A stretch of 48,993 nt of DNA, taken from assembly GCA_030625645.1 (NCBI GenBank), contig DAOUQH010000002.1, forward strand, positions 1 to 48,993, given 5' to 3'. The notes beneath the pieces were generated by a model, which was not told the origin of the DNA, searched no databases, and was given only the letters and a program-made list of their open reading frames with translations. This document shows, one piece after another, positions 17,795-27,122 of the stretch (position 1 is the first letter of the stretch; each line of letters begins with the position of its first letter). The position numbers and the translations under genes were made by a program. This DNA comes from Flavobacteriia bacterium. GTDB lineage: Bacteria > Bacteroidota > Bacteroidia > Flavobacteriales > Flavobacteriaceae.

Positions 17795-18583
17795 TTATTG
17801 TTTTATAACTTTTAAAGTTTGTCTTCTCTCTCCTTTTCTAACATCAACAAAGTACAAACCAGTTTTCCATGCTCTAGTATCAATTTCTAGATTTCTACCG
17901 ATTGGATTTTCATTTTTATAAATCACTGAACCAAGCACAGTATAAACACTAACAGAAGAAATATCTTCACCAAAAGAGATTTTCAAGTCATTAGCAATAG
18001 GGTTAGGGTATGCTACTAGATTTGCTATTGTTTCTGTTCCAACAGCAGCAGTACCATTATTAGTTATTTTTATAGTATAATCTTCGATTTCACCTTGAGT
18101 AATATCATCACAAGCCGAGTTAATAGCACTAGAACTTGTTGCAACTCTGAAAATATAATCACCTGTTGCCACATCAGTAGGTATAGTAAAATTTTGATAT
18201 GCATAGGCATCACCTTCTTTGCTTACCATTTCTTCGTTAGCTCCATCAAATTTTCCATCTTTATTAAAATCAATCCACACTTTCCACCAACTTGGGTTTA
18301 TTGAATTATCAATACCGTATTTACCTCTAAGCATATTGCTGTAAGAGTTACCAGAAATGGCATTAAAAGATGTTGATTTAAAATCACCATAACCGGCATC
18401 TTGCTGCCAGTCTTCTGTAACGTTTAATAATAATTGTACTCTTGCATCCCAGGGACCTTCAGTAATTTTAACATATCTAACATAATAATCAGCAGTGCTA
18501 GTTGCATTTGACGTACATTGTGCATTTATATTAGTAAAGCTTGTCATAAAAGCTATAATCATTGTGAAGTAAAATAGTTTCAT
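17795..18583 (-). CDS. Secreted protein with GEVED domain and type IX secretion sorting tail
   Basis: A 262-residue exported protein. The signal peptide ends at NINAQ (about residue 22). The central region carries the Bacteroidota GEVED-type beta-sandwich: WWKVWIDFNKDGKFDG, a calcium-binding-like aspartate loop, and later QGEIEDYTIKI. The last 75 residues (LVAYPNPIANDLKISF, SVYTVLGSVIYKNE, GLYFVDVRKGERRQTLKVIKQ) are a Por_Secre_tail type A signal. That tail directs export through the T9SS, with cleavage and attachment at the cell surface. No catalytic domain is visible, so a binding or structural role is likely. It stands alone between two terminators or gaps. Confidence 0.9.
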   Translation of the reverse strand: MKLFYFTMIIAFMTSFTNINAQCTSNATSTADYYVRYVKITEGPWDARVQLLLNVTEDWQQDAGYGDFKSTSFNAISGNSYSNMLRGKYGIDNSINPSWWKVWIDFNKDGKFDGANEEMVSKEGDAYAYQNFTIPTDVATGDYIFRVATSSSAINSACDDITQGEIEDYTIKITNNGTAAVGTETIANLVAYPNPIANDLKISFGEDISSVSVYTVLGSVIYKNENPIGRNLEIDTRAWKTGLYFVDVRKGERRQTLKVIKQ

Positions 18584-18630
18584 AGTTGTATTTTTAAGTT
18601 ATTAAAGCTAGTATTAAGAATAAAAATTCT

Positions 18631-18655
18631 ACATAAACAAATGTACATAACAAAT
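18631..18655 (-). promoter_or_regulatory. -7 box and tandem repeat upstream of the T9SS cargo gene
   Basis: The minus strand reads TACATTTG at 18638-18645, an exact -7 match about 55 bases upstream of the ATG. The box lies within a near-perfect tandem repeat. On the plus strand ACATAAACAAAT (18631-18642) is followed by ACATAACAAAT (18645-18655). No -33 TTG stands at the standard distance, so an activator site is conceivable. Confidence 0.35.
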
Positions 18656-18726
18656 GGTGAAATTTTGAATAAATATTAGTTATTTCACTAATTTATTATA
18701 TAGATAATAATATATCATAAATGAGA

Positions 18727-19365
18727 TTATCTTTTTATTACACTTTTCCTACCAATAGTACTTGTAATAATATCCTTTTCAATTTTCCATCCTCTGGCAG
18801 GAGAATATTCTCTACCATAATAGATAATTTGCAAGTGTAAAATATTCCATAGATTTTTTGGAAATAATCTTTTGGCGTCTTTTTCGGTTTGAATTACATT
18901 TTTACCATTACTTAGATTCCATCTATACATTAATCTGTGAATATGAGTATCTACAGGAAATGCCGGTACATGAAATGCTTGGCTCATAACAACCGATGCT
19001 GTTTTATGTCCAACGCCTGGTAATTCTTCTAAATCTTCAAAATTTTGAGGAACTTCTCCTTTGTGTTTATTAATTAGAATATGAGATAATTCAGAAATAG
19101 CTCTAGATTTTTTTGGTGATAGCCCTACTGGTCTAATGATTTTTCTTATTTCTTCAGTAGTAATTTTTGTCATTGCAAAAGGATTGTCTGCCCTATCAAA
19201 TAGTAATGGAGTAACGGTATTAACTCTAGCGTCAGTACTTTGTGCTGAAAGTAATACTGCAATTAATAATGTATAAGGGTCATAATGTTTTAAAGGTATA
19301 GGTGGTGATGGGTACAATTCATTTAAAGTGTCTATTACGAAATCAACTTTTTCTTTTTTATTCAT
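18727..19365 (-). CDS. nth: Endonuclease III-family DNA glycosylase lacking the Fe-S cluster
   Basis: A 212-residue base-excision repair glycosylase/AP lyase for oxidised pyrimidines. The helix-hairpin-helix is clear (LEELPGVGHKTASVV). Lys121 and Asp139 (PVDTHIHR) take the positions of E. coli Lys120 and Asp138, so both chemistries should be intact. The C-terminal loop that normally holds four cysteines of a [4Fe-4S] cluster reads YYGREYSPARGWKIEKDIIT, and the whole protein contains no cysteine. The ATG at 19365 is the natural start. It is followed on the same strand by nothing closely linked, and cysH lies 71 bases upstream. Confidence 0.93.
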   Translation of the reverse strand: MNKKEKVDFVIDTLNELYPSPPIPLKHYDPYTLLIAVLLSAQSTDARVNTVTPLLFDRADNPFAMTKITTEEIRKIIRPVGLSPKKSRAISELSHILINKHKGEVPQNFEDLEELPGVGHKTASVVMSQAFHVPAFPVDTHIHRLMYRWNLSNGKNVIQTEKDAKRLFPKNLWNILHLQIIYYGREYSPARGWKIEKDIITSTIGRKSVIKR

Positions 19366-19436
19366 TTTTTATTATAAAATATAGATTTAGGATAGAATTA
19401 TTTTTTGGTAAATAAAAGGTGTTAAAAGTATAAATT

Positions 19437-20090
19437 CTATTTACTAACCAAATCTGTATGTAAACCACATTCGGTTTTATTAAGTCCAAACCAACGCCCA
19501 CTTCTATCATTTGATAAGTCCATTTTACGAGTACAAGGTTCGCAACCAATGCTTAAATAGCCTTTTTCTTCTAGGGGATGTTTTGGTAAATTGTATTTTA
19601 TAGCATAGTCATAAATCATTTTATTATTCCAATCTAAAACGGGATGAAATCGTTTGCAACTAAAAGCACCATCTTGTTCTATTTTCATGTTTTTTCTATT
19701 GGCATTTTGATCGGCTCTAATCCCATTTATCCAAACATCATATTCTGCCAGAATAGTTTCCATGGGCTGTGTTTTATTAATTGCACAACATCTATCAGGA
19801 TCAGAAGTAAATAATAAATTTCCATTACTATCTCTTTGATGAATTTTAGGTACAGAAGAAGTAACATTAACTAAGTTTAATCCAAATAGATCAATAATTT
19901 CATCTCTAAATTCTAAAGTTTCAGGAAATAAATAACCTGTATTTATAAACATAACTGGAATAGATTTATCAATCTTACTTAAAATATGTAGTAGCGGAAT
20001 ACTATGTGTTTGAAATGAGGATGTTACAAATAATTTCAAACCTTCTTTTTGGTAATTATCAATGTGTTTTTTGATATTTTCAATAGTCAT
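19437..20090 (-). CDS. cysH: Phosphoadenylyl/adenylyl-sulfate reductase, Fe-S (APS-type) form
   Basis: A 217-residue assimilatory reductase converting activated sulfate to sulfite with thioredoxin or glutaredoxin. The Fe-S-binding pairs of the APS-type enzyme are present: Cys101-Cys102 (DPDRCCAINK) and Cys183/Cys186 (GCEPCTRK). The C-terminal catalytic ECGLH motif carries Cys208. The N-terminal nucleotide loop (VTSSFQTHSIPLLH) and the GIRADQNANR block are recognisable. APS rather than PAPS is therefore the likely substrate. No other sulfate-assimilation genes (cysD, cysN, cysI) are in the window, so it stands apart from the usual cluster. Confidence 0.93.
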   Translation of the reverse strand: MTIENIKKHIDNYQKEGLKLFVTSSFQTHSIPLLHILSKIDKSIPVMFINTGYLFPETLEFRDEIIDLFGLNLVNVTSSVPKIHQRDSNGNLLFTSDPDRCCAINKTQPMETILAEYDVWINGIRADQNANRKNMKIEQDGAFSCKRFHPVLDWNNKMIYDYAIKYNLPKHPLEEKGYLSIGCEPCTRKMDLSNDRSGRWFGLNKTECGLHTDLVSK

Positions 20091-20160
20091 GTTTACCTAT
20101 TTAAAAGTGCTGTAAAAATAATGTTTACAAATTTTAAAAGCAATGTTTTTGAATAATTCT

Positions 20161-20168
20161 TAATTTTG
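20161..20168 (+). promoter_or_regulatory. Possible -7 box of rdgB
   Basis: TAATTTTG is an exact TAnnTTTG match 17 bases before the ATG at 20185. The only upstream TTTG (20148-20151) is too close, so this is half a promoter. Confidence 0.3.
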
Positions 20169-20184
20169 TATAAAATGTAAAATT

Positions 20185-20760
20185 ATGAAGCTTGTATTTG
20201 CAACCAATAATAATAATAAAGTTAAAGAGATTAAAGGATTATTACCAAAAGATATTGAAATACTTACTTTAACAGATATACACTGTACTGAAGAAATTGA
20301 AGAAACCGAAGATACAATTGAAGGTAATGCAAAATTAAAAGCAGATTATATTACCAAAAATTATGGTTATGATTGTTTTGCTGATGATACAGGCTTAGAA
20401 GTTGATATATTAAATGGAGCTCCTGGAGTTTATTCGGCTAGATATGCCGGAGAAAATGTTACTTATGAAGATAATGTTCAAAAAATGTTATATGAAATGA
20501 ATAGAAAAATTGATAGAAAAGCTCAGTTTAGAACAGTAATTGCTCTTAATTTAGAAGGAAAACAATACTTATTTGAAGGGATTTGTAAAGGAAATATTTT
20601 AAAACAGAAAAAAGGAAATTTAGGATTTGGTTATGATCCTATTTTTCAACCAGATGGATTTGATAAATCTTTTGCTGAAATGAATTTAAAAGAAAAAGGA
20701 GATATTTCGCATAGAGGCTTAGCAGTAAAAAAACTGGTTAAATTTTTAAAACATAAGTAA
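20185..20760 (+). CDS. rdgB: XTP/dITP diphosphatase (HAM1 family)
   Basis: A 191-residue housecleaning pyrophosphatase that hydrolyses non-canonical purine triphosphates (dITP, XTP) to monophosphates and so keeps them out of DNA and RNA. It starts with the family motif LVFATNNNNKVKEI, has the acidic catalytic segment FADDTGLEVDILNGAPGVYSARYAG, then GFGYDPIFQPDG, and ends with the SHRGLAVKKL signature. Length is typical. It is divergent from cysH and convergent with the cytochrome gene. Confidence 0.95.
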   Translation: MKLVFATNNNNKVKEIKGLLPKDIEILTLTDIHCTEEIEETEDTIEGNAKLKADYITKNYGYDCFADDTGLEVDILNGAPGVYSARYAGENVTYEDNVQKMLYEMNRKIDRKAQFRTVIALNLEGKQYLFEGICKGNILKQKKGNLGFGYDPIFQPDGFDKSFAEMNLKEKGDISHRGLAVKKLVKFLKHK

Positions 20761-20786
20761 TAAAAAATACGATAAATAACAATAAT

Positions 20787-21335
20787 CTATTTTCCACCAA
20801 TCATTTTGGAAACAATACCTTTTTCACTTCCAATCTCAGCGAGTATAAGTCCTGTAAAATGTAAAATTAAAAATGGAATTAAGTAATACAAAGTCATTTT
20901 GTGAATATTTTCAGCTACATCGTGTAGAAAATCAGGACCGAACCTGATTAATAAGCCTGTAATTAAAGTGAAACCTAAAAAGATATAAAAAACCCTATAT
21001 ACCCAAAGTTGAAATTTTTCAGTAGTATTTTTTGGACTATATAAATTCTTTTTAGTTGAATTATATATAAGTCTTAAAACATAAACTCCTGCAGCAATAT
21101 ATCCAACTATTAAATGCCAGTCAAACATTGGGCTTCTAATTTGTTTAGCAATTTTTATTGCTTGGTCTTTTGTAATTTCAATATCTATACTAAATAAACC
21201 ATCCATTAAAATTCCTGCCATATGATTTTTTTCCATCCAGTTTAAACGTAAAAAAACAGTTAAAAGAATGAATAGAATAGTAAAGGCAAGTGCCCAGTGT
21301 AAAAGTCTGTCAATTAATGTGTAAGAGTTTCTCAT
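20787..21335 (-). CDS. Cytochrome b561-type membrane protein
   Basis: A 182-residue inner-membrane protein with four hydrophobic helices. Histidines suited to axial haem ligation lie at positions 13 (RLLHW), 74 (FDWHLIVGY), 145 and 159, resembling the bacterial cytochrome b561 / hydrogenase b-subunit fold. A non-membrane insert of about 35 residues (MEKNHMAGILMDG...) separates helices 1 and 2. It probably passes electrons between the quinone pool and an unidentified partner. No hydrogenase or dehydrogenase gene is nearby. A good promoter lies just upstream. Confidence 0.85.
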   Translation of the reverse strand: MRNSYTLIDRLLHWALAFTILFILLTVFLRLNWMEKNHMAGILMDGLFSIDIEITKDQAIKIAKQIRSPMFDWHLIVGYIAAGVYVLRLIYNSTKKNLYSPKNTTEKFQLWVYRVFYIFLGFTLITGLLIRFGPDFLHDVAENIHKMTLYYLIPFLILHFTGLILAEIGSEKGIVSKMIGGK

Positions 21336-21352
21336 AAGTCAATCGGTTTACA

Positions 21353-21383
21353 CAAATGTATAAATAAATAGTTAAATTAACAA
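21353..21383 (-). promoter_or_regulatory. Promoter of the cytochrome b gene
   Basis: On the minus strand TTG (21381-21383) is followed after 20 bases by TACATTTG (21353-21360), an exact -7 match. Transcription would begin about ten bases before the ATG at 21335. Confidence 0.55.
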
Positions 21384-21406
21384 GAATAATTCAAATTGTA
21401 AAAGTT

Positions 21407-24025
21407 TTAAAATAAAGTAGTTTGTCCATCACTATTTTCATCTTCACCATTTATTATTTCTTCATCAACTACTTCTACTTCATTAACTTCTGGTTCTTCA
21501 TAATGTAGAGGTTCAAGGAAGTTAATAACCTTAATTTTGTCATTAGTGAATTGATTACCAAGTGCTTTTATACCTTTTATTGTAATGAATTCCTCAAAAT
21601 TTAGGGTTTGATTTTCTAAACTTCTTTTAGAAAATAGTACTTCTGCCATTGGCCTAAAATCAGTACTAACAATTTGTAATTTTGAATTTTCGTGATCAGT
21701 AATGAAATCTTCCTCCTTATCTGGGTGCTCTATCATAAATCTTTTTACATAATATCGCTCTCTTTCTCCATCAAAGTAAACTATAGAAATTGGTTTGTTT
21801 GGATTCCATTTTTCAAGAACAATCATATCATTATCAAAATGAGATGTTAAGTTTGGTATGATAGTTTTAGCAATACCTTTTTGTGTAATAATTAATAATC
21901 TATCATCAGCAGTAAATTCACCAAGTAAATCTCCTCTTTCATCTACATTTAATCTTTGTACAGTATCGTCAAACCAAATTTTGCGTGGTTTTAAAGTAGA
22001 AATACCTTTTTCTTTAAGTTCAATTTTTCTAACAGTAAATTTTGTAACCGTATTTCCTCTACTTGCACGGCCTTTTATGGCAAGATTTGCAAAATCTACA
22101 TCCCATTTTAATTTTTTGATACTACTAGCTGCACGTAAATTTATAGTCACAATTTCGGCTTCACCATTTGGATTGGCGGTAAAATATTGTACCCTTGAGT
22201 CCTTATTGCCATTTGTGATATCATATTCTTTATCTCGAGTAATACTAGTAACTCTAAATCGTTTCATGTAGGTTGGACCACCTTTTCCATCACGATATAT
22301 CATGTTGTAGATGGTTCGTTTGTCTTTCTTTTTGAATACAGCAACATGAATAATATCTTTTCCAACGAAAATTTTACTATCTACTTTGGTAATAATCATT
22401 TCACCATCTTTTCTAAACACGATAATGTCATCAATATCAGCACAATCACTTACAAATTCTTCTTTTTTAAGTGATGTTCCAATAAAACCTTCTATTCTAT
22501 TTACGTATAGTTTTGCATTGCGAATTACTACCTTAGTAGCAATAATATCTTCAAAGATTCTAATCTCAGTTTTTCTTTCCTTTCCTTTACCATATTTCTT
22601 TTTAAGATTGATAAAATAATCAATAGCAAAGTTTATCAGATTAGCTAAATGTTGTTTTACTTCTGCAATTTTTCCTTCTAAAGTTTCAATATGTAGTTTA
22701 GCTTTATCAATATCAAATTTTGAGATTTTTTTAATTTTAATCTCGGTTAACCGAATAATATCTTCTTCAGTAACGGCTCTTTTTAGATGCTTGGTATGTG
22801 GTTTTAACCCTTTTTCAATTGCTTTGATTACCCCTTTCCATGTTTCAACTTCTTCGATGTCACGATATATTCTTTTTTCGATAAATATCCTCTCTAAAGA
22901 GGCAAAATGCCATTGATCTTCTAATTCTTTCAGTTGAATTTCTAGTTCAGCTTTTAATAAAGCAACTGTATGATCTGTTGAATATCTTAAAGCATCGGAT
23001 ACACCAATAAAAATAGGTTTATTGTCTTGAATGATACAACACAAAGGTGAGATAGACATCTCACAATTTGTGAAAGCATAAAGTGCATCAATAGTTTTAT
23101 CAGGTGAAATACCTTTTGGTAAGTGTACTAATATTTCTACATTTTTGGCAGTATTATCTTCAATGCGCCTGATTTTAATCTTATTTTTATCATTTGCTTT
23201 TATAATTGAATCAATTAATGAAGTGGTTGTTGTACCGAAAGGTATTTCGGTAATAACCAAAGTATTTTTATCTTGTTGCGTAATTTGTGCTCTTACTCTT
23301 ACTTTTCCGCCTTTTTTCCCATCATTATAATTGGTAATATCAACAATTCCACCGGTTAAAAAATCGGGAAAAACCTTAAAGCTTTTACCTTTTAATATTT
23401 TAATGGAAGCATCGATTAATTCATTAAAATTATGTGGTAATATCTTTGTTGATAATCCAACTGCAATTCCTTCTCCACCTTGAGCAAGAAGTAAAGGAAA
23501 TTTTACAGGAAGATCAACGGGCTCTTTTCTTCTACCATCGTAAGACTGTTGCCATTCCGTAGTTTTTGGATTAAAAACAACTTCTAATGCAAATTTTGAT
23601 AAGCGAGCTTCAATATATCTTGAGGCTGCAGCACGATCTCCGGTTAAAATATTTCCCCAGTTACCCTGCATATCTATCAATAATTCTTTTTGACCTAATT
23701 GTACCATTGCATCGGCAATACTTGCATCGCCATGTGGATGATATTGCATGGTATGTCCAACAAGATTTGCAACTTTATTGTACCGTCCGTCATCGAGATC
23801 TTTCATAGATTGCATAATACGACGTTGAACAGGTTTAAAACCATCATCAATTGCAGGAACTGCACGTTCTAGAATTACATACGAGGCATAATCTAGAAAC
23901 CAATCTTTAAACATTCCGGATACTTTAGTTATGGAATCGTTAGATACCTCTTCAGTAGTATTTGTTTCAAATTGATTTTGGATATCTTCCTTATTATGTT
24001 CTTCGTTGTTCATGCTTTCTTCCAT
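21407..24025 (-). CDS. parC: DNA topoisomerase IV subunit A
   Basis: An 872-residue type IIA topoisomerase A subunit, which unlinks replicated chromosomes together with ParE. The breakage-reunion core begins near residue 36 (GMFKDWFLDYASYVILERAVP). The HPHGDASIADAMVQ helix follows, with the active-site tyrosine at position 137 (AAASRYIEARLS). A C-terminal domain of about 350 residues is of ParC/GyrA type but lacks an obvious GyrA box, favouring topoisomerase IV. An acidic N-terminal extension of 35 residues precedes the core. It follows parE with a gap of 22 bases, which supports the assignment and an operon. Confidence 0.93.
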   Translation of the reverse strand: MEESMNNEEHNKEDIQNQFETNTTEEVSNDSITKVSGMFKDWFLDYASYVILERAVPAIDDGFKPVQRRIMQSMKDLDDGRYNKVANLVGHTMQYHPHGDASIADAMVQLGQKELLIDMQGNWGNILTGDRAAASRYIEARLSKFALEVVFNPKTTEWQQSYDGRRKEPVDLPVKFPLLLAQGGEGIAVGLSTKILPHNFNELIDASIKILKGKSFKVFPDFLTGGIVDITNYNDGKKGGKVRVRAQITQQDKNTLVITEIPFGTTTTSLIDSIIKANDKNKIKIRRIEDNTAKNVEILVHLPKGISPDKTIDALYAFTNCEMSISPLCCIIQDNKPIFIGVSDALRYSTDHTVALLKAELEIQLKELEDQWHFASLERIFIEKRIYRDIEEVETWKGVIKAIEKGLKPHTKHLKRAVTEEDIIRLTEIKIKKISKFDIDKAKLHIETLEGKIAEVKQHLANLINFAIDYFINLKKKYGKGKERKTEIRIFEDIIATKVVIRNAKLYVNRIEGFIGTSLKKEEFVSDCADIDDIIVFRKDGEMIITKVDSKIFVGKDIIHVAVFKKKDKRTIYNMIYRDGKGGPTYMKRFRVTSITRDKEYDITNGNKDSRVQYFTANPNGEAEIVTINLRAASSIKKLKWDVDFANLAIKGRASRGNTVTKFTVRKIELKEKGISTLKPRKIWFDDTVQRLNVDERGDLLGEFTADDRLLIITQKGIAKTIIPNLTSHFDNDMIVLEKWNPNKPISIVYFDGERERYYVKRFMIEHPDKEEDFITDHENSKLQIVSTDFRPMAEVLFSKRSLENQTLNFEEFITIKGIKALGNQFTNDKIKVINFLEPLHYEEPEVNEVEVVDEEIINGEDENSDGQTTLF

Positions 24026-24047
24026 ATTCTAAATTGCAATAAACTAA

Positions 24048-25946
24048 TTATTTAGTAGTTAAAAGATTATTTTCTTTCATAATTTCTTGTTCATCTTCTT
24101 CAATAAAATCTGTTTCTACTTTTAGATTACTGATGATAAATTTTTGTCTATCTGGTGTATTTTTCCCCATATAAAATGATAATAATTGTTCTATAGATGT
24201 TTCTTTTCCAATCATCACAGGGTCCAAACGAATATCATCACCAATAAAATGAATAAATTCATCAGGTGAAATTTCACCCAAACCTTTAAATCTTGTAATT
24301 TCAGGTTTGCCTCTTAATTTTTTAATAGCTTTTTGTTTTTCAATATTACTATAGCAATAATGCGTATCTTTTTTATCGCGTACTCTAAATAAAGGTGTTT
24401 CTAAAATATATAAGTGACCTTCTTTAATTACTTCGGGAAAGAATTGTAAAAAGAAAGTAATTAAAAGTAAGCGAATATGCATACCATCCACATCGGCATC
24501 AGTAGCGATTACTATATTATTATATCGTAAATTTTCTATTCCGTCTTCAATATTTAATGCAGCTTGTAATAAATTGAATTCTTCATTTTCATAAACAATT
24601 TTTTTGCTTAATCCGTATGAGTTTAAAGGTTTACCTTTTAAACTAAATACAGCTTGGGTATTTACATTTCTAGATTTTGTTATTGAACCACTTGCTGAAT
24701 CACCCTCAGTTATAAATAAAGTACTGTCAAGACGATTGTCTTTTTTCATATCATTTAAATGAACACGACAATCTCTTAATTTTTTATTGTGTAAACTTGC
24801 TTTTTTTGCTCTTTCTCTTGCTAATTTTCTGATGCCAGATAATTCTTTTCTTTCCTTTTCTGCCTGCTGAATTTTTTGTTGAATAGCTTCGGAAGTCGTA
24901 GGATTTTTATGTAGATAATTATCGAGTTTTTGTTTTACAAAATCATTGATAAAAGTCCTTACAGTTGGTAAACCTCCACCCATTTCAGTTGAACCTAATT
25001 TGGTTTTTGTTTGACTTTCAAAAATAGGCTCCATTACTTTAATGCTAATTGCCGTAACTATTGACTTTCTAACATCAGATGCATCAAAATTCTTTCCAAA
25101 GAAATCGCGAATGGTTTTAACAATTGCTTCGCGAAAAGCATTTTGGTGCGTTCCTCCTTGTGTAGTGTGTTGTCCGTTTACAAACGAATGAAATTCTTCA
25201 CTATATTGCGATTTGCTGTATGTTAAAGCAACTTCAATATCATCATCTAATAAATGTACTATTGGAAAAAGTTTGGACTCTTCGTTGATGTTTTCATCTA
25301 ACAAATCTCTTAAGCCATTTTCTGAAAAATATTTTTCTCCGTTAAAAATAATCGTTAAACCTTTGTTTAAATAAACATAGTTTTTAATCATTTTTATGAT
25401 GTACTCATTTCTATATTTATAATGTGGAAAAATAGTTAAATCGGGTGTAAAAGAAACTTTTGTACCTTTTCTTAAACTCGATTTTTGTTGAGGCTCATCA
25501 TTGGTAAGATTTCCATGTTCAAATTCGGCAATTTTTGATTTATCATCTCTTATAGATTGCACCTTAAAATAACTAGAAAGTGCATTTACTGCTTTGGTAC
25601 CAACTCCATTTAATCCTACCGATTTTTTAAAAGCTTTAGAATCATATTTACCACCAGTATTCATTTTTGAAACTACATCTACTACTTTTCCTAAAGGAAT
25701 TCCTCTACCATAATCACGTATAGAAACGGTATCGTTCTTCACAGAGATTTCTATCGTCTTTCCAGAACCCATCACAAATTCATCAATAGAATTATCGATA
25801 ACTTCTTTTATTAAGATATAAATCCCATCATCTGGAGAAGATCCATCACCAAGTTTCCCAATATACATTCCGGGGCGCATCCTTATATGTTCTTTCCAAT
25901 CGAGTGAACGTATGTTATCTTCGGTATAAGCAGTTTCTTTTGCCAT
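24048..25946 (-). CDS. parE: DNA topoisomerase IV subunit B
   Basis: A 632-residue ATPase subunit. The GHKL ATP-binding domain shows [24 protein letters not shown] and [15 protein letters not shown]. The TOPRIM domain shows [17 protein letters not shown] and the [12 protein letters not shown] metal-binding motif. The length is that of ParE/GyrB enzymes without insertions. It is the first gene of a two-gene operon with parC. The ATG at 25946 gives [17 protein letters not shown], a normal family start. Confidence 0.94.
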   Translation of the reverse strand: MAKETAYTEDNIRSLDWKEHIRMRPGMYIGKLGDGSSPDDGIYILIKEVIDNSIDEFVMGSGKTIEISVKNDTVSIRDYGRGIPLGKVVDVVSKMNTGGKYDSKAFKKSVGLNGVGTKAVNALSSYFKVQSIRDDKSKIAEFEHGNLTNDEPQQKSSLRKGTKVSFTPDLTIFPHYKYRNEYIIKMIKNYVYLNKGLTIIFNGEKYFSENGLRDLLDENINEESKLFPIVHLLDDDIEVALTYSKSQYSEEFHSFVNGQHTTQGGTHQNAFREAIVKTIRDFFGKNFDASDVRKSIVTAISIKVMEPIFESQTKTKLGSTEMGGGLPTVRTFINDFVKQKLDNYLHKNPTTSEAIQQKIQQAEKERKELSGIRKLARERAKKASLHNKKLRDCRVHLNDMKKDNRLDSTLFITEGDSASGSITKSRNVNTQAVFSLKGKPLNSYGLSKKIVYENEEFNLLQAALNIEDGIENLRYNNIVIATDADVDGMHIRLLLITFFLQFFPEVIKEGHLYILETPLFRVRDKKDTHYCYSNIEKQKAIKKLRGKPEITRFKGLGEISPDEFIHFIGDDIRLDPVMIGKETSIEQLLSFYMGKNTPDRQKFIISNLKVETDFIEEDEQEIMKENNLLTTK

Positions 25947-26072
25947 TAATTTTATTAGATTAAGTGCCGTCGCTAAAGTAATAATTCAAACTAAAAAATA
26001 AAAAGGTTAATGATTTTTTTATTAACACTTATTTTAAAAAACAATTTTATTACTTTTACATAAATATATAAA

Positions 26073-26834
26073 ATGATGATTAAAAAACAAATACCAAATC
26101 TTTTTACTTTATTAAATCTATTTTCGGGTATAATTGCAATAATTATGGCCATGTCAGATAATTTAGTAGTGGCTGCTTTTTTTGTAATGTTAGGAATATT
26201 TTTTGACTTTTTTGATGGATTCTTTGCTAGAGTTTTTAAAGTTGAAGGAGAATTTGGAAAACAACTCGATTCATTGGCCGATGTGGTTACATCTGGGGTT
26301 GCGCCAGGTTTGATAATGTTTCAATTATTATTTTTTTCTACCCAACAACAATGGTTTATGCAATTGAGTAGTGAAGTTGGCGATTGGCATAATTTTAATG
26401 AAACTAATTTATTTTTTTTACCATTAGCAGGTTTAATTATTCCATTGGCATCGGCATATAGATTAGCTAATTTTAATATTGATGAGCGTCAAACAAGTTC
26501 GTTTATTGGTTTACCAACACCAGCTTTTGCATTATTTGTTATTTCTTTACCTCTCATTTTAAATTATGGTTCTTGGTCATTTGTTATAAATTTGATTCAC
26601 AACCCATATTTTCTTCTTGTCGTTACTTTATTAGGAAGTTACCTTTTAAATGCTGAGTTGCCATTATTTTCATTAAAATTTAAAAATTACAGTTTTAATG
26701 AAAATAGGTTAAAGTATATTTTTATTATTATTTCAATTATTTTAATTGCAATATTTAAAGTTGTATCTATACCAATTATCATAATTGTATATGTTTTATT
26801 GTCAATTTTTAATAATTTCAATAATTCTAAATAA
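26073..26834 (+). CDS. pssA: CDP-diacylglycerol-serine O-phosphatidyltransferase
   Basis: A 253-residue inner-membrane enzyme making phosphatidylserine, the precursor of phosphatidylethanolamine. The CDP-alcohol phosphotransferase motif is complete at residues 45-70: Asp45, Asp48-Gly49, Ala52-Arg53, Gly62, Asp66 and Asp70, followed by VVTSGVAPGL. About eight hydrophobic segments follow the family pattern. The ATG pair at 26073/26076 leaves the start ambiguous by one residue. It is divergent from parE. The 288 bases after it hold no gene. Confidence 0.93.
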   Translation: MMIKKQIPNLFTLLNLFSGIIAIIMAMSDNLVVAAFFVMLGIFFDFFDGFFARVFKVEGEFGKQLDSLADVVTSGVAPGLIMFQLLFFSTQQQWFMQLSSEVGDWHNFNETNLFFLPLAGLIIPLASAYRLANFNIDERQTSSFIGLPTPAFALFVISLPLILNYGSWSFVINLIHNPYFLLVVTLLGSYLLNAELPLFSLKFKNYSFNENRLKYIFIIISIILIAIFKVVSIPIIIIVYVLLSIFNNFNNSK

Positions 26835-27023
26835 AAAACAGCACTTCAATTAAAATTTTAGATTTTAAAAATATTTCTGTAGAGTTTACTATTTGTTAAG
26901 CTTCATATACATAGCATATTATGGTTTTTTCATAATTAGATGACTTAGAAAAATGATTTATATTTTCTGATTGTTTTATTTTATTAATAGGATTGTAAAA
27001 AAGTGTATAAGCAGTACAATTTT

Positions 27024-27055
27024 TTTGATAAAATACAGTTATTATAATATATTTT
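27024..27055 (+). promoter_or_regulatory. Promoter of the T9SS adhesin operon
   Basis: TTTG (27024-27027), 20 bases, then TATATTTT (27048-27055), differing from TAnnTTTG only at the last base. Transcription would start near 27061, giving a leader of about 60 bases that opens with a TCCCCCTGA stretch. Confidence 0.5.
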
Positions 27056-27122
27056 AGATCTCCCCCTGACATTTATTTTTAATATTAATACAACTTATTA
27101 AGAGAGTTTATTTTCAATTGCT

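Noticed and set aside
23709-23750. Ala after HPHGDASI in ParC (SIADAMV) as a quinolone-resistance substitution
   Set aside because: The serine at the resistance-linked position is retained, and small residues at the next site occur in Bacteroidota ParC as far as I recall, so no resistance claim is justified.
21858-23808. Several open plus-strand frames inside parC
   Set aside because: Antisense to conserved topoisomerase sequence. Their length reflects the low density of stop codons opposite the gene.
4875-27068. AGGGGGAGAT at 4875-4884 and its reverse complement ATCTCCCCCT at 27059-27068, with related CTCCCC near 16507
   Set aside because: A ten-base match with no shared position relative to genes. 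One copy is just after tamB and the other at a predicted transcript start. Chance cannot be excluded and no consistent function suggests itself.
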